NCBI GenBank assembly: GCA_963989385.1
Contig: OZ022498.1
Location: 4,409,501-4,473,500 of the forward strand
DNA length: 64,000 nt
Source: Ctena decussata
Lineage: Eukaryota; Mollusca; Bivalvia; Lucinida; Lucinidae
Direction of reading: 5' to 3'
The notes beneath the pieces were generated by a model. It was not told the origin of the DNA. It ran no database searches and worked only from the letters and a program-made list of their open reading frames with translations. The position numbers and the translations under genes are program-made. Numbering within the stretch: the stretch's first letter is position 1; each line of letters starts with the position of its first letter. Positions 53,149-63,383 of the stretch are shown one piece after another.

Positions 53149-54419
53149 AAAAAAACAACTTCAACTTTTGCTTTAAAAGACTTCTTCTCCAAAACTGCTA
53201 GCCGGATTTCGAAATAATTTCACAGAAATGTTCCTTGGGGGACTCTCTACCAAAATCACTCAAATGGGGTTCCGCTCCGCTGAACAATATGGCCACCAGA
53301 GCTAAAAATAGAAAAACCTTTAAACGACTTCTCCTCCAAAACTGCTGGGCCAATTTTGAAATAATTTCACAGAAATGTTCCTTAGGAGACCCTCTACCAA
53401 AATTGCTCAAACGGTTCTGCTCCGCTGAACAATATGGCCGCCAGAGCTAAAAATAGAAAAGCCTTTAAACATCTTCTCCTCCAAAACTGCTCGGCAGATT
53501 TTGAAAAAATTTCACAGAAATGTTCCTTAGGTGATCCTCTACCAAAATTGCTCAAACGGTTTTGCTCCGCTGAACAATATGGCCGCCAGAGCTAAAAATA
53601 GAAAAACCTTTAAAGGACTTCTCCTCCAAAACTGCTGTGCCGATTTTAAAATAATTTCACAGAAGTGTTCTTTAGGAGACCCTCTACCAAAGTTGCTGAA
53701 ACGGTTCCGCTCCGCTGAACAGTATGGCCGCCAGAGCTAAAAATAGAAAAACCTTTAAACGACTTCTCCTCCAAAACTGCTGGTCCGATTTTGAAATCAT
53801 TTCACAGAAATGTTCCTTAAGAGACCCTCTACCAAAATTGCTCAAACGGTTCTGCCCTGCTGAACAATATGGCCACCAGAGCTAAAAATAGAAAAAAGCT
53901 TTAAACATCATCGTTTCTAAAGCCAATTGCTCGATTTCAAAAAAATTTCACAGAAATGTTTTACTCATGTCAGGTCAAAAACTAGGTCACTAGGTCAGTT
54001 CTTAGAAAAACAGTGTGAATGCTTTTGAGGACACAGTTTTGTTCTAATCTTCATGAGACTTTGTCAGAATGTTTGTCTCCAACGAATCTGGACCAAGGGT
54101 GCAACTTGGTCATGTTGGGTCAAAAAGTAGGTCACTAGGTTAAACCTTAGAAAAACATTGTGTACACTCTAGAGGGCACAGTTTTGATAACTTTGTCAGA
54201 ATGTTCATATCCAAGAAATCTAGACCAGGTTTGGAACTGGGTCATGTAGGGTCAAAATCTAGGTCATTAGGTTAAATCTTATAAAAACCTTAGGTACACA
54301 ATAAAGGGTTCATTTTCCATTTAATCTTTGTGAAACTCTGTCAGTCATATGGATGTCTCTGAGGTTAAGTTCACAGGATGCTCAGGTGAGCGATCCAGGG
54401 CCATCATGGCCCTCTTGTT
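51986..54419 (+). mobile_element. Helitron/Helentron-like element inserted in the LINE, three minisatellite arrays
   Basis: Start ATCCCCTGACCGAAAGGTTC then GGGGGAT (palindrome), then GTCTGTCTGTCCGTCGG. Array A, about 150-bp units, runs from 52060 to 52990 (TTGAATACCTTTTGGAATAT, CATGATACTTCACAGATATG). A run of about 38 C lies at 53107-53145. Array B, about 140-bp units, is at 53180-53920 (CTTCTCCTCCAAAACTGCT, GAACAATATGGCCGCCAGAG). Array C, about 115-bp units, is at 53965-54350 (GGTCAAAAACTAGGTCACTA). The 3' end is hairpin AGGGCCATCATGGCCCT, then CTTG and TT. The LINE frame on both sides shows insertion in a T run without target duplication. Confidence 0.75.
53107..53145. repeat. Poly-C tract
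   Basis: About 38 consecutive C followed by A-rich sequence, between arrays A and B. The length is likely to be uncertain in sequencing. Confidence 0.85.
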
Positions 54420-55703
54420 ATTCTTAGTTTTAATGTTTCTTTTTATAAAGCCAAGAGTGCTATTAGATTTTGCAGTGATTCGGTCTATGTGGGAGTTCCA
54501 GGATAGGCCACTAGATATGTCAACCCCCAAGTACCTTGCACTGGTGACCACTTCAAGGATCTGACCATGCAACTGATATGAAGTGTTTGTGACCTTCCTT
54601 GTAGTTGTCACCCTTACAACTTGGTACTTAGAGGGGTTGAACTCCATGTCCCACCTGGACTCCCACACAGACAGTTTGTCCAAATCCTTTTGTAGCACAT
54701 TGCTGTCCTCCATGCCTCCGATTGTAAGGTACACGGCCGTATCGTCTGCAAAGAGACGCACTTTTGAAATTTATCTGGCAGGTCATTGATGTAAATGAGG
54801 AACAAGATCGGCCCCAGGACAGAGCCCTGGGGAACCCGGGAACTCCGATTCCTCACCATCAAGGACCACCGTCTGCGACCGGCTACCCAGGAAGGCACAG
54901 ATCCAGCGTAGTGCATTTCCTCTGACCCCATACTGATGGAGCTTCCAGAGGAGCTTGGAGTGGTTCACTTTATCAAATGCCTTTGAAAAGTCCAGCAGTA
55001 TTAGGTCTGTTTGTTTTCCTGCACTCGCATTCCTGGCAAGGTCCTCGACCAACATGGCAAGCTGGGTTTCGCATGACCGTTTTCCTCTAAAGCCATGTTG
55101 TAGATCATACAATAGGTCATGCTTATCCATGTGCTTAACCAAGTTTGAAGCTATTATATGCTCAAGGACCTTACAAAGTATGCAAGTGAGGGAGATAGGT
55201 CTATAGTTTGCAGCCGATGACTTGTCTCCTTTTTTAAAGACTGGAGTTACTAAGGCTTTGCACCAGTCTGTTGGGAGTTTTCCTGTTTTAAGGGAGCGCT
55301 CAAAGAGTACCTGCAATATGGGGGCAATCTCCTCTCTCAGCTCCTGCAGCAGGAGTGGTCTAAGCCTATCAGGACCGACCGCCTTTAACAGGAGTGGAGT
55401 TTGAGATCCCAGCTGGGACAGTGTCAGCAGCTGTCTGCCCATGGTCAACCATATTCTGGAGCTTCATGGTACATAGTCTGGAAAGTGAAAGGGGGGGGGG
55501 ATTTAGCAGTGAAGACAGACTGAAACTCTGAGTTGTGTAAGTTTGATTTTTGCAGAGTATCAGTGACTAGGTTGCCATTATGTCTGAGTGGAGGACTGCC
55601 AATCTGGTCCTGCTTTGAGCTCTTCAGAAATGCAAACAATTTTTTGCTATCACAGGTGGTATTATCATCATTAAGCCCAAGAAGACCTTCTATATATGTC
55701 ATG
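54420..55703 (-). pseudogene. CR1/Jockey-type LINE reverse transcriptase, broken, minus strand
   Basis: Read on minus from 55702: a connector block (KKLFAFLKSSKQD, FQSVFT), a frameshift near the G/C run at 55491-55501, then RT blocks PVFKKGDKSSAANYRPISL, LDFSKAFDKVNHS, VPQGSVLGPILFLIYINDLP and the catalytic FADDTAVYL near 54750. Further frame changes lie near 54830-54930 and 54760. RT copies LINE RNA at the target site; this copy cannot make an intact enzyme. The endonuclease domain expected upstream is missing, so it is 5' truncated. The remainder of the element is at 51150-51985, beyond the inserted Helitron-like element. Confidence 0.88.
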
Positions 55704-55834
55704 TTATCCCTTTGAAGATGTTTATTGACACACTAATAATTATGTCAACAACTTTACATTGCCTCCAGCCTAAACACACGTCTTTAATCTGCCGCGTGCG
55801 GTGGCAAGGACTTTTCATTGGCTAGGTTAATTCT

Positions 55835-56049
55835 TGTTAAACATGTGCTCACCTTTATAGCGCTCCGGTCCCGACGAACGACTAGGTCTGTTCAGGTCAA
55901 GAGCTGGTGGTGGAGTGAGAGCGAGTCCCTCGTGCGGAACTCGCACGTGACCTATCTCCGGTGATTTCCGTCTGTCGTCGGGGAATCGCCTGGTGATGTT
56001 CGGAAGACCTCTTGATGGTATGAAGGATCACCGAAGTAGGCTCACAACA
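55835..56049 (-). repeat. 3' LTR (minus orientation)
   Basis: 215 bp, identical to the other LTR in my base-by-base reading. On minus it contains CACGTG, and TATAAA about 20 bp before its end. Confidence 0.92.
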
Positions 56050-56064
56050 CTCTCCCCCTTCTTT
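56050..56064 (-). other. Polypurine tract
   Basis: On minus AAAGAAGGGGGAGAG directly precedes the TGTTGTGAG start of the 3' LTR, as expected for the plus-strand DNA primer of reverse transcription. Confidence 0.85.
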
Positions 56065-57904
56065 GAAGACTGGATCAACGAGTGGTGAAATATTAGTATT
56101 AGAATTTTAGTAATTATGTGGCCGGTTAGTGGTGTTATAGTAGTGAGAATTTGTTAAAATGTAGAAGTAGAATATTAGTTTATAAGAAATGGTCCCTTAA
56201 AATGAAGTACCCAAATAATCATATGCCATCGTTAATTTGGAGTGAAATAACTTGTGTTGAAATTGATGCTTACTAGACCTTATTGTGAATCTAAAATTTA
56301 TGGTTGTTCTGTGTAAAAAATATCCAGTCCCTACAAAGCAACTAGCGAACTACTAAATAAGTATTACTTAGTGGAACACCTGCCACTAATAATTTATCTA
56401 TTTTGGTGGAACACTTGCCACCTAGATAACGTTTTCCAAATGAGAAAATAGGAAATAATGAAAAGAAGTATTTTGTATGAAATAGAATGTATACAAAGAT
56501 ATATTCACTACATGCATGCTGCCAGGTAAGGGTATGAGTACAAATTAGAGAGGGCATTCGCATTATCATTGCAGGTTCAGAAGACTCGCTGACTATAGTG
56601 CAGAAATTAAATATCTAAACAAAATAACCAAATAAATGTTCTTTAAAGATGTGCGGACCAAAACAACATATGAAAATCCACTGAAAATAAACCAAATAAT
56701 AGAATAAATAGTATAATGAAAAAACCGAATCAACTATGACTAAATGATTCCTGTTGTTTTTATAGGGGAATAGATAAAAGGGTTCTGAGACTCTGAGATA
56801 TGTGGATGAAAGATACACAGAGGCGACGAATTCAAGAAGAGCAGTGAAAGACTCCAGGTACGGCTTCTGGTAGATGCTAACAGGAACCATGCCCGAATTT
56901 ACGTCTCACCACTGATCATCTGATGCCATCCATGAAGCTATTCATTAGTTTCCCACAACTCTCAGAGGTCTGGCAGTCTATGCAGGCAGTGACTGGGTTC
57001 ATACCCAAGGCATATGAACCCCCTAGACATGTCTCCGAGTTATTTGTGTCTAGGCCACAAGTAGACATTTTTTTCTTCAAGAGACATGCTGAAATCAGGC
57101 AGGCGCGAAAAAGAATCCATAGCTGGAGCACCCTAACTGCACGACAACATACAAGCTATTCGAATCAGCAAGGTAGTCCCCCTGTGGACTCGAGATATGA
57201 AGTAGTTCACAGAGCAATCAACAAAGCACATTGACCACCCTGTGATAAAAGATATTGGTACTTTGCGCACAGTGTATTACCTGAACAACATACAAGCTAG
57301 TACAGGCGTCAAACGATTGCAAAATACCAATACAATTATATTGACAATGTCACCAATGTAAACTAAGCCTGGATATCATTTTATAAGTAGAATCTTTGAA
57401 TTAGAATTTCTATTTAGCTAATGCCTAAAATACTAGATAATCACCGAGTCCAAAACTGTGAAGGCTTAACTGAGAGGAAAAATTATGTGCATTTTTCCTC
57501 TACTATCAGTTTCAAAACAAGATTTCCAGTGGCATAGTTCCCCATAGATGACAGTATCAATTTGACATGGGCCTGCCACATTTATAGACAGTGAGTAGAC
57601 AACGTACTAGCTATTCCCAAACACTGCCTACAACTGCACCAGATTAATTAAGATTGTGAATGCCTCTGCAAGGCTGAACAATGTACAAACTATTCCAGCA
57701 TGGTTGCAGACACATTCACTAAAACTCTGAAAAATACAGCACATGCAATTATTATAAGCAATTCCGCTTACAATAATAACGTGTGCAGCATATAAAAATT
57801 ATTCCATGCACACAGCCAGAGCTATCAGAAAACATACAAGCTATCCTGAAGTCATGAAATGTACATAGAACAGAAAAATGGTTCAAAAACGATGTAAAAA
57901 ACAA

Positions 57905-58190
57905 TGATAGTCATTTTTACACAACATACAAGCTAGAGCAAAAATGACTTGAATGAATAATGATGACAGTCATTTTTACACAACATACAAGCTAGAGCAA
58001 AAATGACTTGAATGAATAATGATGATAGTCATTTTTACACAACATACAAGCTAGAGCAAAAATGACTGTTGAATGAAAATATGATGACAGTCATCCTTAC
58101 ACAACATACAAGCTAGAGTAAAAATGACTGTATAACAAAAATGATGACAGCCATTACTACACAACATACAAGCTAGAGTAGAATGACTGC
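57905..58190. repeat. 60-bp tandem repeat inside the LTR element
   Basis: Five units with ACAACATACAAGCTAGAG and AATGAC, at about 57911, 57971, 58028, 58089 and 58149. Single scattered relatives (CATACAAGCTA) occur at about 57147, 57288 and 57833, so the motif spread through the interior. Confidence 0.85.
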
Positions 58191-58209
58191 CAAAGCAGTT
58201 GGGGTCTCA

Positions 58210-59131
58210 TTAGATAAAGTTTGGACCCTGGTCAGGGTCCTTCCATTTAGTTTTCTTCCGCTTTCTGACAATTCCATCAGATTTGGAATTAACAGTAAAA
58301 TTGTTGGGCACTGCATATATAATGCCCTGCTCTGGCTGGCCCTTTAGACATTGAGACAAAGGACACTGAGAATGTGAAATCTTAGAGCAGTCTATGTTCC
58401 TTGAATCACCCCTGGACGAGTTCTCTGATGGTTTGTTGCATTTTCCACCAGGGGGGTCATTCAAGAGACTGGTTCTGATAGCACGACATAGCAGTAGTGC
58501 AATTAAAGTCAATGGTTTTGAATACCAGAATGCTGGTAGCAGTAGCACTATATCCTCCTCCTCCCCTACATGTGAAGAAACCATTGCATTGAGGAAGAGA
58601 AGGCAGTTTCTTGATGGATTCTGTTGTAAACTGCTCAAGGGGGTCTCCATGCTGATAGAACTTAATTGGAGCTATTGGTTGGGAAACAGAACAAGGTTCT
58701 GCACTACTTGTTTGTGTAAGAGGAGTCCTGTTGATCATGATGGTATCTTTTGTTCCAATTTCATCCAAATGTTGGATGAAATAATCATTTCCTTGATATA
58801 CCTCAGCCTTGTATCGTGGTGGACAGTTGACTAACAAGTCTGGCTTCTCAGGCAGGATTTGTTTAGTGCAAGGAGGAGGAAATCTCCTGAATTCTTCTTT
58901 ATCTGCCTGAGCCTGTTTTACACTGTCAGGAAGACTGACTGAGGAACTCAAATTATTCTGGCTTCCATACAAAAACAAGTCCAACTCCTCAGCTTGTTCT
59001 CTGAGGGCAATTTTGATGCCTTCCATTAAGTCGGCATAAGTCATGCTGTCTGAATTCCCCTTATTTCTTTCAGAGGGGCCTACTTTGGCGACTGTTGCCA
59101 AATCATTAATTGACTCTGAGCACATATTCAT
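58210..59131 (-). CDS. Unidentified frames of the LTR element (possible gag-like or captured sequence)
   Basis: On minus, an ATG at 59131 opens 224 codons to a stop at 58457 (starts MNMCSESINDLATVAKV; contains EGIKIALREQAEELDLFLYG). A second frame, open from 58650 to 58210, overlaps it and ends in a basic RKRKKTKWKDPDQGPNFI. The second frame looks protein-like only in its last half, which suggests a frameshift or a splice between the two. No zinc knuckle, protease or polymerase motif is visible. The position after the 5' LTR is that of gag, but the sequence does not look like any gag I know. No intact complete protein is claimed. Confidence 0.45.
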
Positions 59132-59600
59132 TATGACAAGAAAAATAAGAAAACAATGTTCTTGAAGTTTATTTTAAGATAGAGAACCTCACCGTAAGGA
59201 AATACGATGAACCTACTAAGAAACTATGTCAAAAATAGTGAAATATTCTAACCTGTCAAACTATATGAGAATGAAGTTGATTTCGGTTTATTTCAGAAGA
59301 ACCGCAATGGCCGCAATTAAACCGAAAAGCACATGGTTTGGATAAAAGAAATTTTACGGTGAAATTCTCAGAAAATACAAAAATACCCTGAAACAATAGA
59401 CAATTTACGCAAAATATATAATACTTAGCATAAATAAAGGATACAGGGTCAAAAAGGATACTCTGGGCGCTGACACAGAATGTAAAATTCGGCTACGGAA
59501 AAAGTCCGAAGCAGAACAAAAAATGGCAGAAAAAAAATTCTGCGTCAGACAATAAATTGCAAGGAAATTGCACTGGGACTTACCCGCGCTACCAATTATA

Positions 59601-59613
59601 CGTCGCAGCGCCA
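59601..59613 (-). other. Primer-binding site
   Basis: On minus TGGCGCTGCGACG starts two bases after the 5' LTR. TGG matches the complement of a tRNA CCA end; I cannot name the tRNA. Confidence 0.8.
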
Positions 59614-59615
59614 GT

Positions 59616-59830
59616 TGTTAAACATGTGCTCACCTTTATAGCGCTCCGGTCCCGACGAACGACTAGGTCTGTTCAGGTCAAGAGCTGGTGGTGGAGTGAG
59701 AGCGAGTCCCTCGTGCGGAACTCGCACGTGACCTATCTCCGGTGATTTCCGTCTGTCGTCGGGGAATCGCCTGGTGATGTTCGGAAGACCTCTTGATGGT
59801 ATGAAGGATCACCGAAGTAGGCTCACAACA
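59616..59830 (-). repeat. 5' LTR (minus orientation)
   Basis: 215 bp. On minus, TATAAA lies at 59640-59635, only about 20 bp before the LTR end, so a start 25-30 bp downstream would fall at the primer-binding site. Either another initiator is used or this TATA is not functional. Confidence 0.92.
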
Positions 59831-60197
59831 TTCTTTTAAGAATTTCAATCTGCAATTATTTATAAAGCTGAATATAAACTTCTTTTATCTAAAATAAGTT
59901 AAAGATAAACACCAAGAAAAGAGTTTACATAATTCTATGATTATTATTTGCTGTCAAACAAAATCATTTTGTGAGTGATACATTTTCCCGACAAAAATAT
60001 GACCCCATTGTTGGAAATGTTCGTCTGCAAGCAGTGTAAATATGCAATCATTGCAACAAAATAACTGCAAAACAAGGTTGAACTATGAATAGTATATAAT
60101 TACCGGTATATTCAAAGTTTGGACAAAATTCTGTTACTAGTGTGAGGTGAGCGTTTCTCACAAATTCCTCTCATCTGCGTGGACCTGTGACAGTGTC
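59831..60197. other. Spacer, no gene seen
   Basis: AT-rich flank of the LTR element. Confidence 0.4.
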
Positions 60198-60399
60198 AGA
60201 GCCCTAGATAAGAGGGAGTATTTGGTGATAATTAGGGATAATTTTTGTTAATTCTGGATAAAAATATATGTTGTGACCCCTCATCTGAACCGTCTCGACG
60301 AGACGGTCCAGATGAGGGGTCACAACATATGGTTGCAATGAGAAATAAAGAAAATTATCCCTCAATTATCATCAAATACCCCTCTTATCTAGAGCTCTG
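60198..60399. mobile_element. Foldback MITE of the GGTCACAA family, well preserved
   Basis: CAGAGCCCTAGATAAGAGGG to CTCTTATCTAGAGCTCT, centre CCGTCTCGACGAGACGGT. One of the best-preserved copies in the window. Confidence 0.82.
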
Positions 60400-60517
60400 C
60401 AGTGTTGACCTAAACGTATGTTTGTAAATACAGATATGTGCTGACAGGCGTGAAATTCATGTTTTTTGGACATCTGTGTCAAACTGATAGATGGGAAGCT
60501 TCTCAAATGTGGAAAGC

Positions 60518-60750
60518 GGGGCCCCGTAGCGCAGTCGGTAGGGCACCTGACTCACAAGTCAGAGGTCCTGGGTTCGATATCCGGTCTGGCCACATACTTT
60601 TGTTTCTCCTTTCGCTGATTCAAGATGGGCAGTTGTCAGTTACTGGCGAAAATATGTGCACTTAGTACTGGTTAACTGCTTAGGAGGTCTAAGCCTGCCC
60701 AGGAACAGTGCGGTTAGGTTAACTGACCGTCCCTAAATGATCATAGCTAA
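60518..60750 (+). mobile_element. tRNA-derived SINE, family 1, tail missing
   Basis: Head GGGGCCCCGTAGCGCAGTCG, loop CTCACAAG (anticodon CAC), B box GGTTCGATATCC. It stops after TGATCATAGCT. Confidence 0.8.
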
Positions 60751-61076
60751 TAATGCGCAATGTAAGCGGCCGGGCAATGTTACCGGACTCGACTGTATAC
60801 AAAAATCTGGCCATTTGTAAAACAACAAATAACTGCCCTCAAAAACATATTTTCTTCATGAAATATCATTCAGTAATATTGAAAATTGGCTTTTTGGCAC
60901 AATGGTAAGGAAAAAGTTACTTTTAGTGAATATGTTTAATGCATCGCTTATAAAGAGAGACCCAATCTCCAGATTCGAGTAAAATTATGACGATTTTCAG
61001 GCTTGGTTGTATATTACTCCAGTGAGAATTTCAAGAACAGTTGAAGAATTGTTTTTGCACAGTTCTAGAACAATTA

Positions 61077-62240
61077 TTAGCTCACGGTGAGCTTATAGTA
61101 TAGCCTTGGTCCGTCGGCGTCGGTGATGGTGTCGTCATCGTTGTCCACACTTTTAAGCACTAATATCTCCTACATGTGCTGGCCAAACTTGATCAAATTT
61201 TAAGTGTAGCATAGTTGGGGTGGGGGATTGACTGCATAAGGTTTGAGGGAGATTGGAATGGAACTCTGGTTGCCATGGCAACATATAGCTCCCATAGACT
61301 TATAATGGGAAAAACTTAAAAAATCTTCTTCTCTTAAACCATGAGGCTCAGAGCTTATATATTTACTACGTAGCAATGTTGTATTGTCTCCTACATAAAT
61401 CCTGCCACCATGCCCCTGGGGTCCAAATTGGCCACGTCCGGGGGTCTTTAGCTCCCATAGACTTATAATGGGAAAATCTTAAAAAATCTTATTCTCTGAA
61501 ACCATTTGGCCCAGAGCTTATATATGAAGTATGCAGCAATGTCTAATGGTCCCTATATAAATCCAACCATGCCCCTGGGGTCCAAGTTGGCCATGCCCAG
61601 GGGGTCCTAAGCTCCCATAGACTTATAATGGGAAAAACTTAAAAAAATCTTCTTCTCTGAAACCATGAGGCCTAGAGCTTATATATATAGTATGTAGCAA
61701 TGTCTAGTGCTCCCCTATATAAATCCTGCCAACCATGCCCCTGGGGTCCAAATTGGCCACACCCCAGGGGTCATAAGCTCCCTAGACTTATAATGGGGAA
61801 AAAAACATTAAAAAATCTTCTGCTCTGAAAGCATGAGGCCCAGAGCTAAGTTATTTAGTATGTAGCAGTGTTGTCTGGTCTCCTACATAAATCCTGCCAA
61901 CTATGCCCCTGGGGTCCAAATTGGCCAAACCCCGGGGGTCATTAGCTCCCATAGACTTATACGTATGTAATGGGAAAATCTTTAAAAAATCTTCTCTGGA
62001 ACCATGAGATCCAGAGCTTATATATTTAGTATGTAGCAATTTTTAGTGGTCTCCTACATAAATCCTGCAAACCATGCCCCTGGGCTCCAAATTGACCACA
62101 TTCCAGGGCTCATCAGCTTCCATAGACTTCTAATGTGGAAAAAATCTTCTCTGAAACCATGAGGCACAGAGCTTACAAGGTTTGTATGTAGCAATGTGTA
62201 GTGGTCTCCTACATAAATCCTGCAAACATGGCCACTGGAC
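61077..62240 (+). mobile_element. Helitron-like element with about 162-bp units, TTAGCTCAC family
   Basis: Start TTAGCTCACGGTGAGCTTAT (a palindrome AGCTCACGGTGAGCT), then GTCCGTCGGCGTCGG. Units of about 162 bp each carry CCCATAGACTTATAATGGG (near 61292, 61454, 61613, 61780, 61948, 62118) and CATGCCCCTGGGGTCCAA. No hairpin plus CTAG end is visible on the right, so it may be truncated near 62230. Confidence 0.58.
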
Positions 62241-62507
62241 AGTGTGGAATACTGATGGTGATAAATACTCTCGATTTTGCCATAACTGGAGTACCCAGGA
62301 TTTACCTTGACCCAGGATTCTGCATCATTTTTCCCCAAAATCATTCCTTGAACACCCAGAAAAATGTCTTGATAGTCATCTGGGACTATCAGAGTTAGAC
62401 TTGGGCATTAACAGAAGGTTACAAATTCCGATATCAGAAATGATTCCAATTACTGGATATGAGAGACAGATCAAATATGTGTTTTTTTCTGTTCAATTTT
62501 TTTTCAG

Positions 62508-62566
62508 AGTACAGCCCAGACTACATATTTTCAAATTTTCTATTGAGCTACTTGAGACAAAATTAG
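62508..62566 (+). CDS. Possible terminal exon (uncertain)
   Basis: A strong acceptor (T-rich tract then TTTTCAG) precedes AGTACAGCCC. In one phase the text reads YSPDYIFSNFLLSYLRQN and then TAG at 62564-62566. In another phase a longer frame (VQPRLHIFKFSIELLETKLG...) runs on to 62748 into a tRNA-like fragment. Both read like protein, and which is real cannot be decided here. I do not recognise either. Confidence 0.3.
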
Positions 62567-62689
62567 GAAAACGAGATACCTTTCAGCCAGTGGGAATGTC
62601 AGCTGCCTTATTTTGGTCACCAAAAAGCTGGAAAGGAATACTGCATATCAATCTATCTCTGTCCGGAGAAGATGGGGATGGTTCTTGCA

Positions 62690-62747
62690 ATCCCTGGATT
62701 GGTAGTCCAGCGTGTTATCCATTACACTTCTGCCGCTCCTCCAGATA
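62690..62747 (-). mobile_element. tRNA-like SINE head fragment, minus strand
   Basis: On minus: GGAGCGGCAGAAGTGTAATG, GATAACACGCTGGACTACCA, then ATCCAGGGATTGC, the layout of a tRNA 5' part. No body follows. Confidence 0.45.
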
Positions 62748-62796
62748 AAGAGTATTGAAGATATTTCAGAGATAATGTTTCTTCTTTTCCCAAGCT

Positions 62797-62857
62797 GGGC
62801 CGCGCAGCGCAGTTTGTAGCGCTTCTGACTCAAGAGCCAGAGGTCCCGGGTCGGATA
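62797..62857 (+). mobile_element. tRNA-derived SINE, family 1, first part (split)
   Basis: Head GGGCCGCGCAGCGCAGTTTG, anticodon arm CTGACTCAAGAGCCAG, up to GGGTCGGATA. The second part is at 63384-63573; a DNA transposon separates them inside the B box. Confidence 0.82.
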
Positions 62858-63383
62858 CTGTAAAACACTTATATTTGGCGGTCACTTTATTTTGGCGATA
62901 TTGGCGGAAAAGAAGAAAACCGCCAAATTAAAATGCCGCCAATATAAGCTCATGATACCGAAAGAAGAAAAAATATTATTGAGCACATGATCCTATTTCC
63001 TCTACCAAAATATCAAAGCTAATACACATCACATATATATGCGCAAAAGAAGATGCTTCCCAAACAACAAGAGGGAGGAAACGGAGTATGAAAATGTTCT
63101 CACCATACTAATTAGTATTTCAATTAAGTTGATTAAATCAGAAGGAACACAAAATCAGTTTACTTTAAACAATTAACTACCCAAACTGTAACATGACTAT
63201 AATAACAATGGCTTTTATTTTAACCAACATGACAATATAGAGGTCAAATAAAGAGCAAAATACGACGTCAGAAGAAATATTTTGTTCTTGAGAAACACAA
63301 AACCGCCAAAATAAAAATCCGCCAAAAGGTCCATATTTCAAAACCGCCAAATTTTGCTGCCGCCAATTATAAGTGTTTTACAG
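62858..63383. mobile_element. 526-bp Tc1/mariner-like MITE with TA duplication, nested in a SINE
   Basis: CTGTAAAACACTTATATTTG (left) and its near-complement ending GTGTTTTACAG (right) are inverted ends of about 24 bp. TA flanks both sides (62856-62857, 63384-63385), and the SINE head reads through cleanly if the insert is removed. The subterminal parts carry about nine copies of GGCGG/CCGCC within TTTGGCGG-type motifs. No transposase is encoded. Confidence 0.85.

Larger units (their letters stand above)
55835..59830 (-). mobile_element. Complete non-autonomous LTR retrotransposon, minus strand
   Basis: Two 215-bp LTRs (55835-56049 and 59616-59830) are identical by eye, start TGTTGTGAG and end TTTAACA on minus. 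TTCT flanks both sides (55831-55834, 59831-59834), a 4-bp target duplication. Read on minus, the primer-binding site begins two bases after the 5' LTR and the polypurine tract ends directly at the 3' LTR. The 3566-bp interior shows no protease, reverse transcriptase, RNase H or integrase motif, only two overlapping frames (59131-58210) and a 60-bp tandem repeat. It fits a LARD-type or otherwise internally replaced element that relies on another element's enzymes. Short intact flanks show very recent insertion. Confidence 0.9.

Noticed and set aside
52887..53192. Frame with a poly-Gly run
   Set aside because: Translation of a poly-C tract of uncertain length inside a transposable element.
54349..55404. 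Several plus-strand frames of 60-83 codons
   Set aside because: They are shadows of the minus-strand reverse transcriptase.
58394..58834. Plus-strand frame of 146 codons
   Set aside because: Antisense to the LTR element frames, with no domain and the wrong strand relative to LTR, PBS and PPT.
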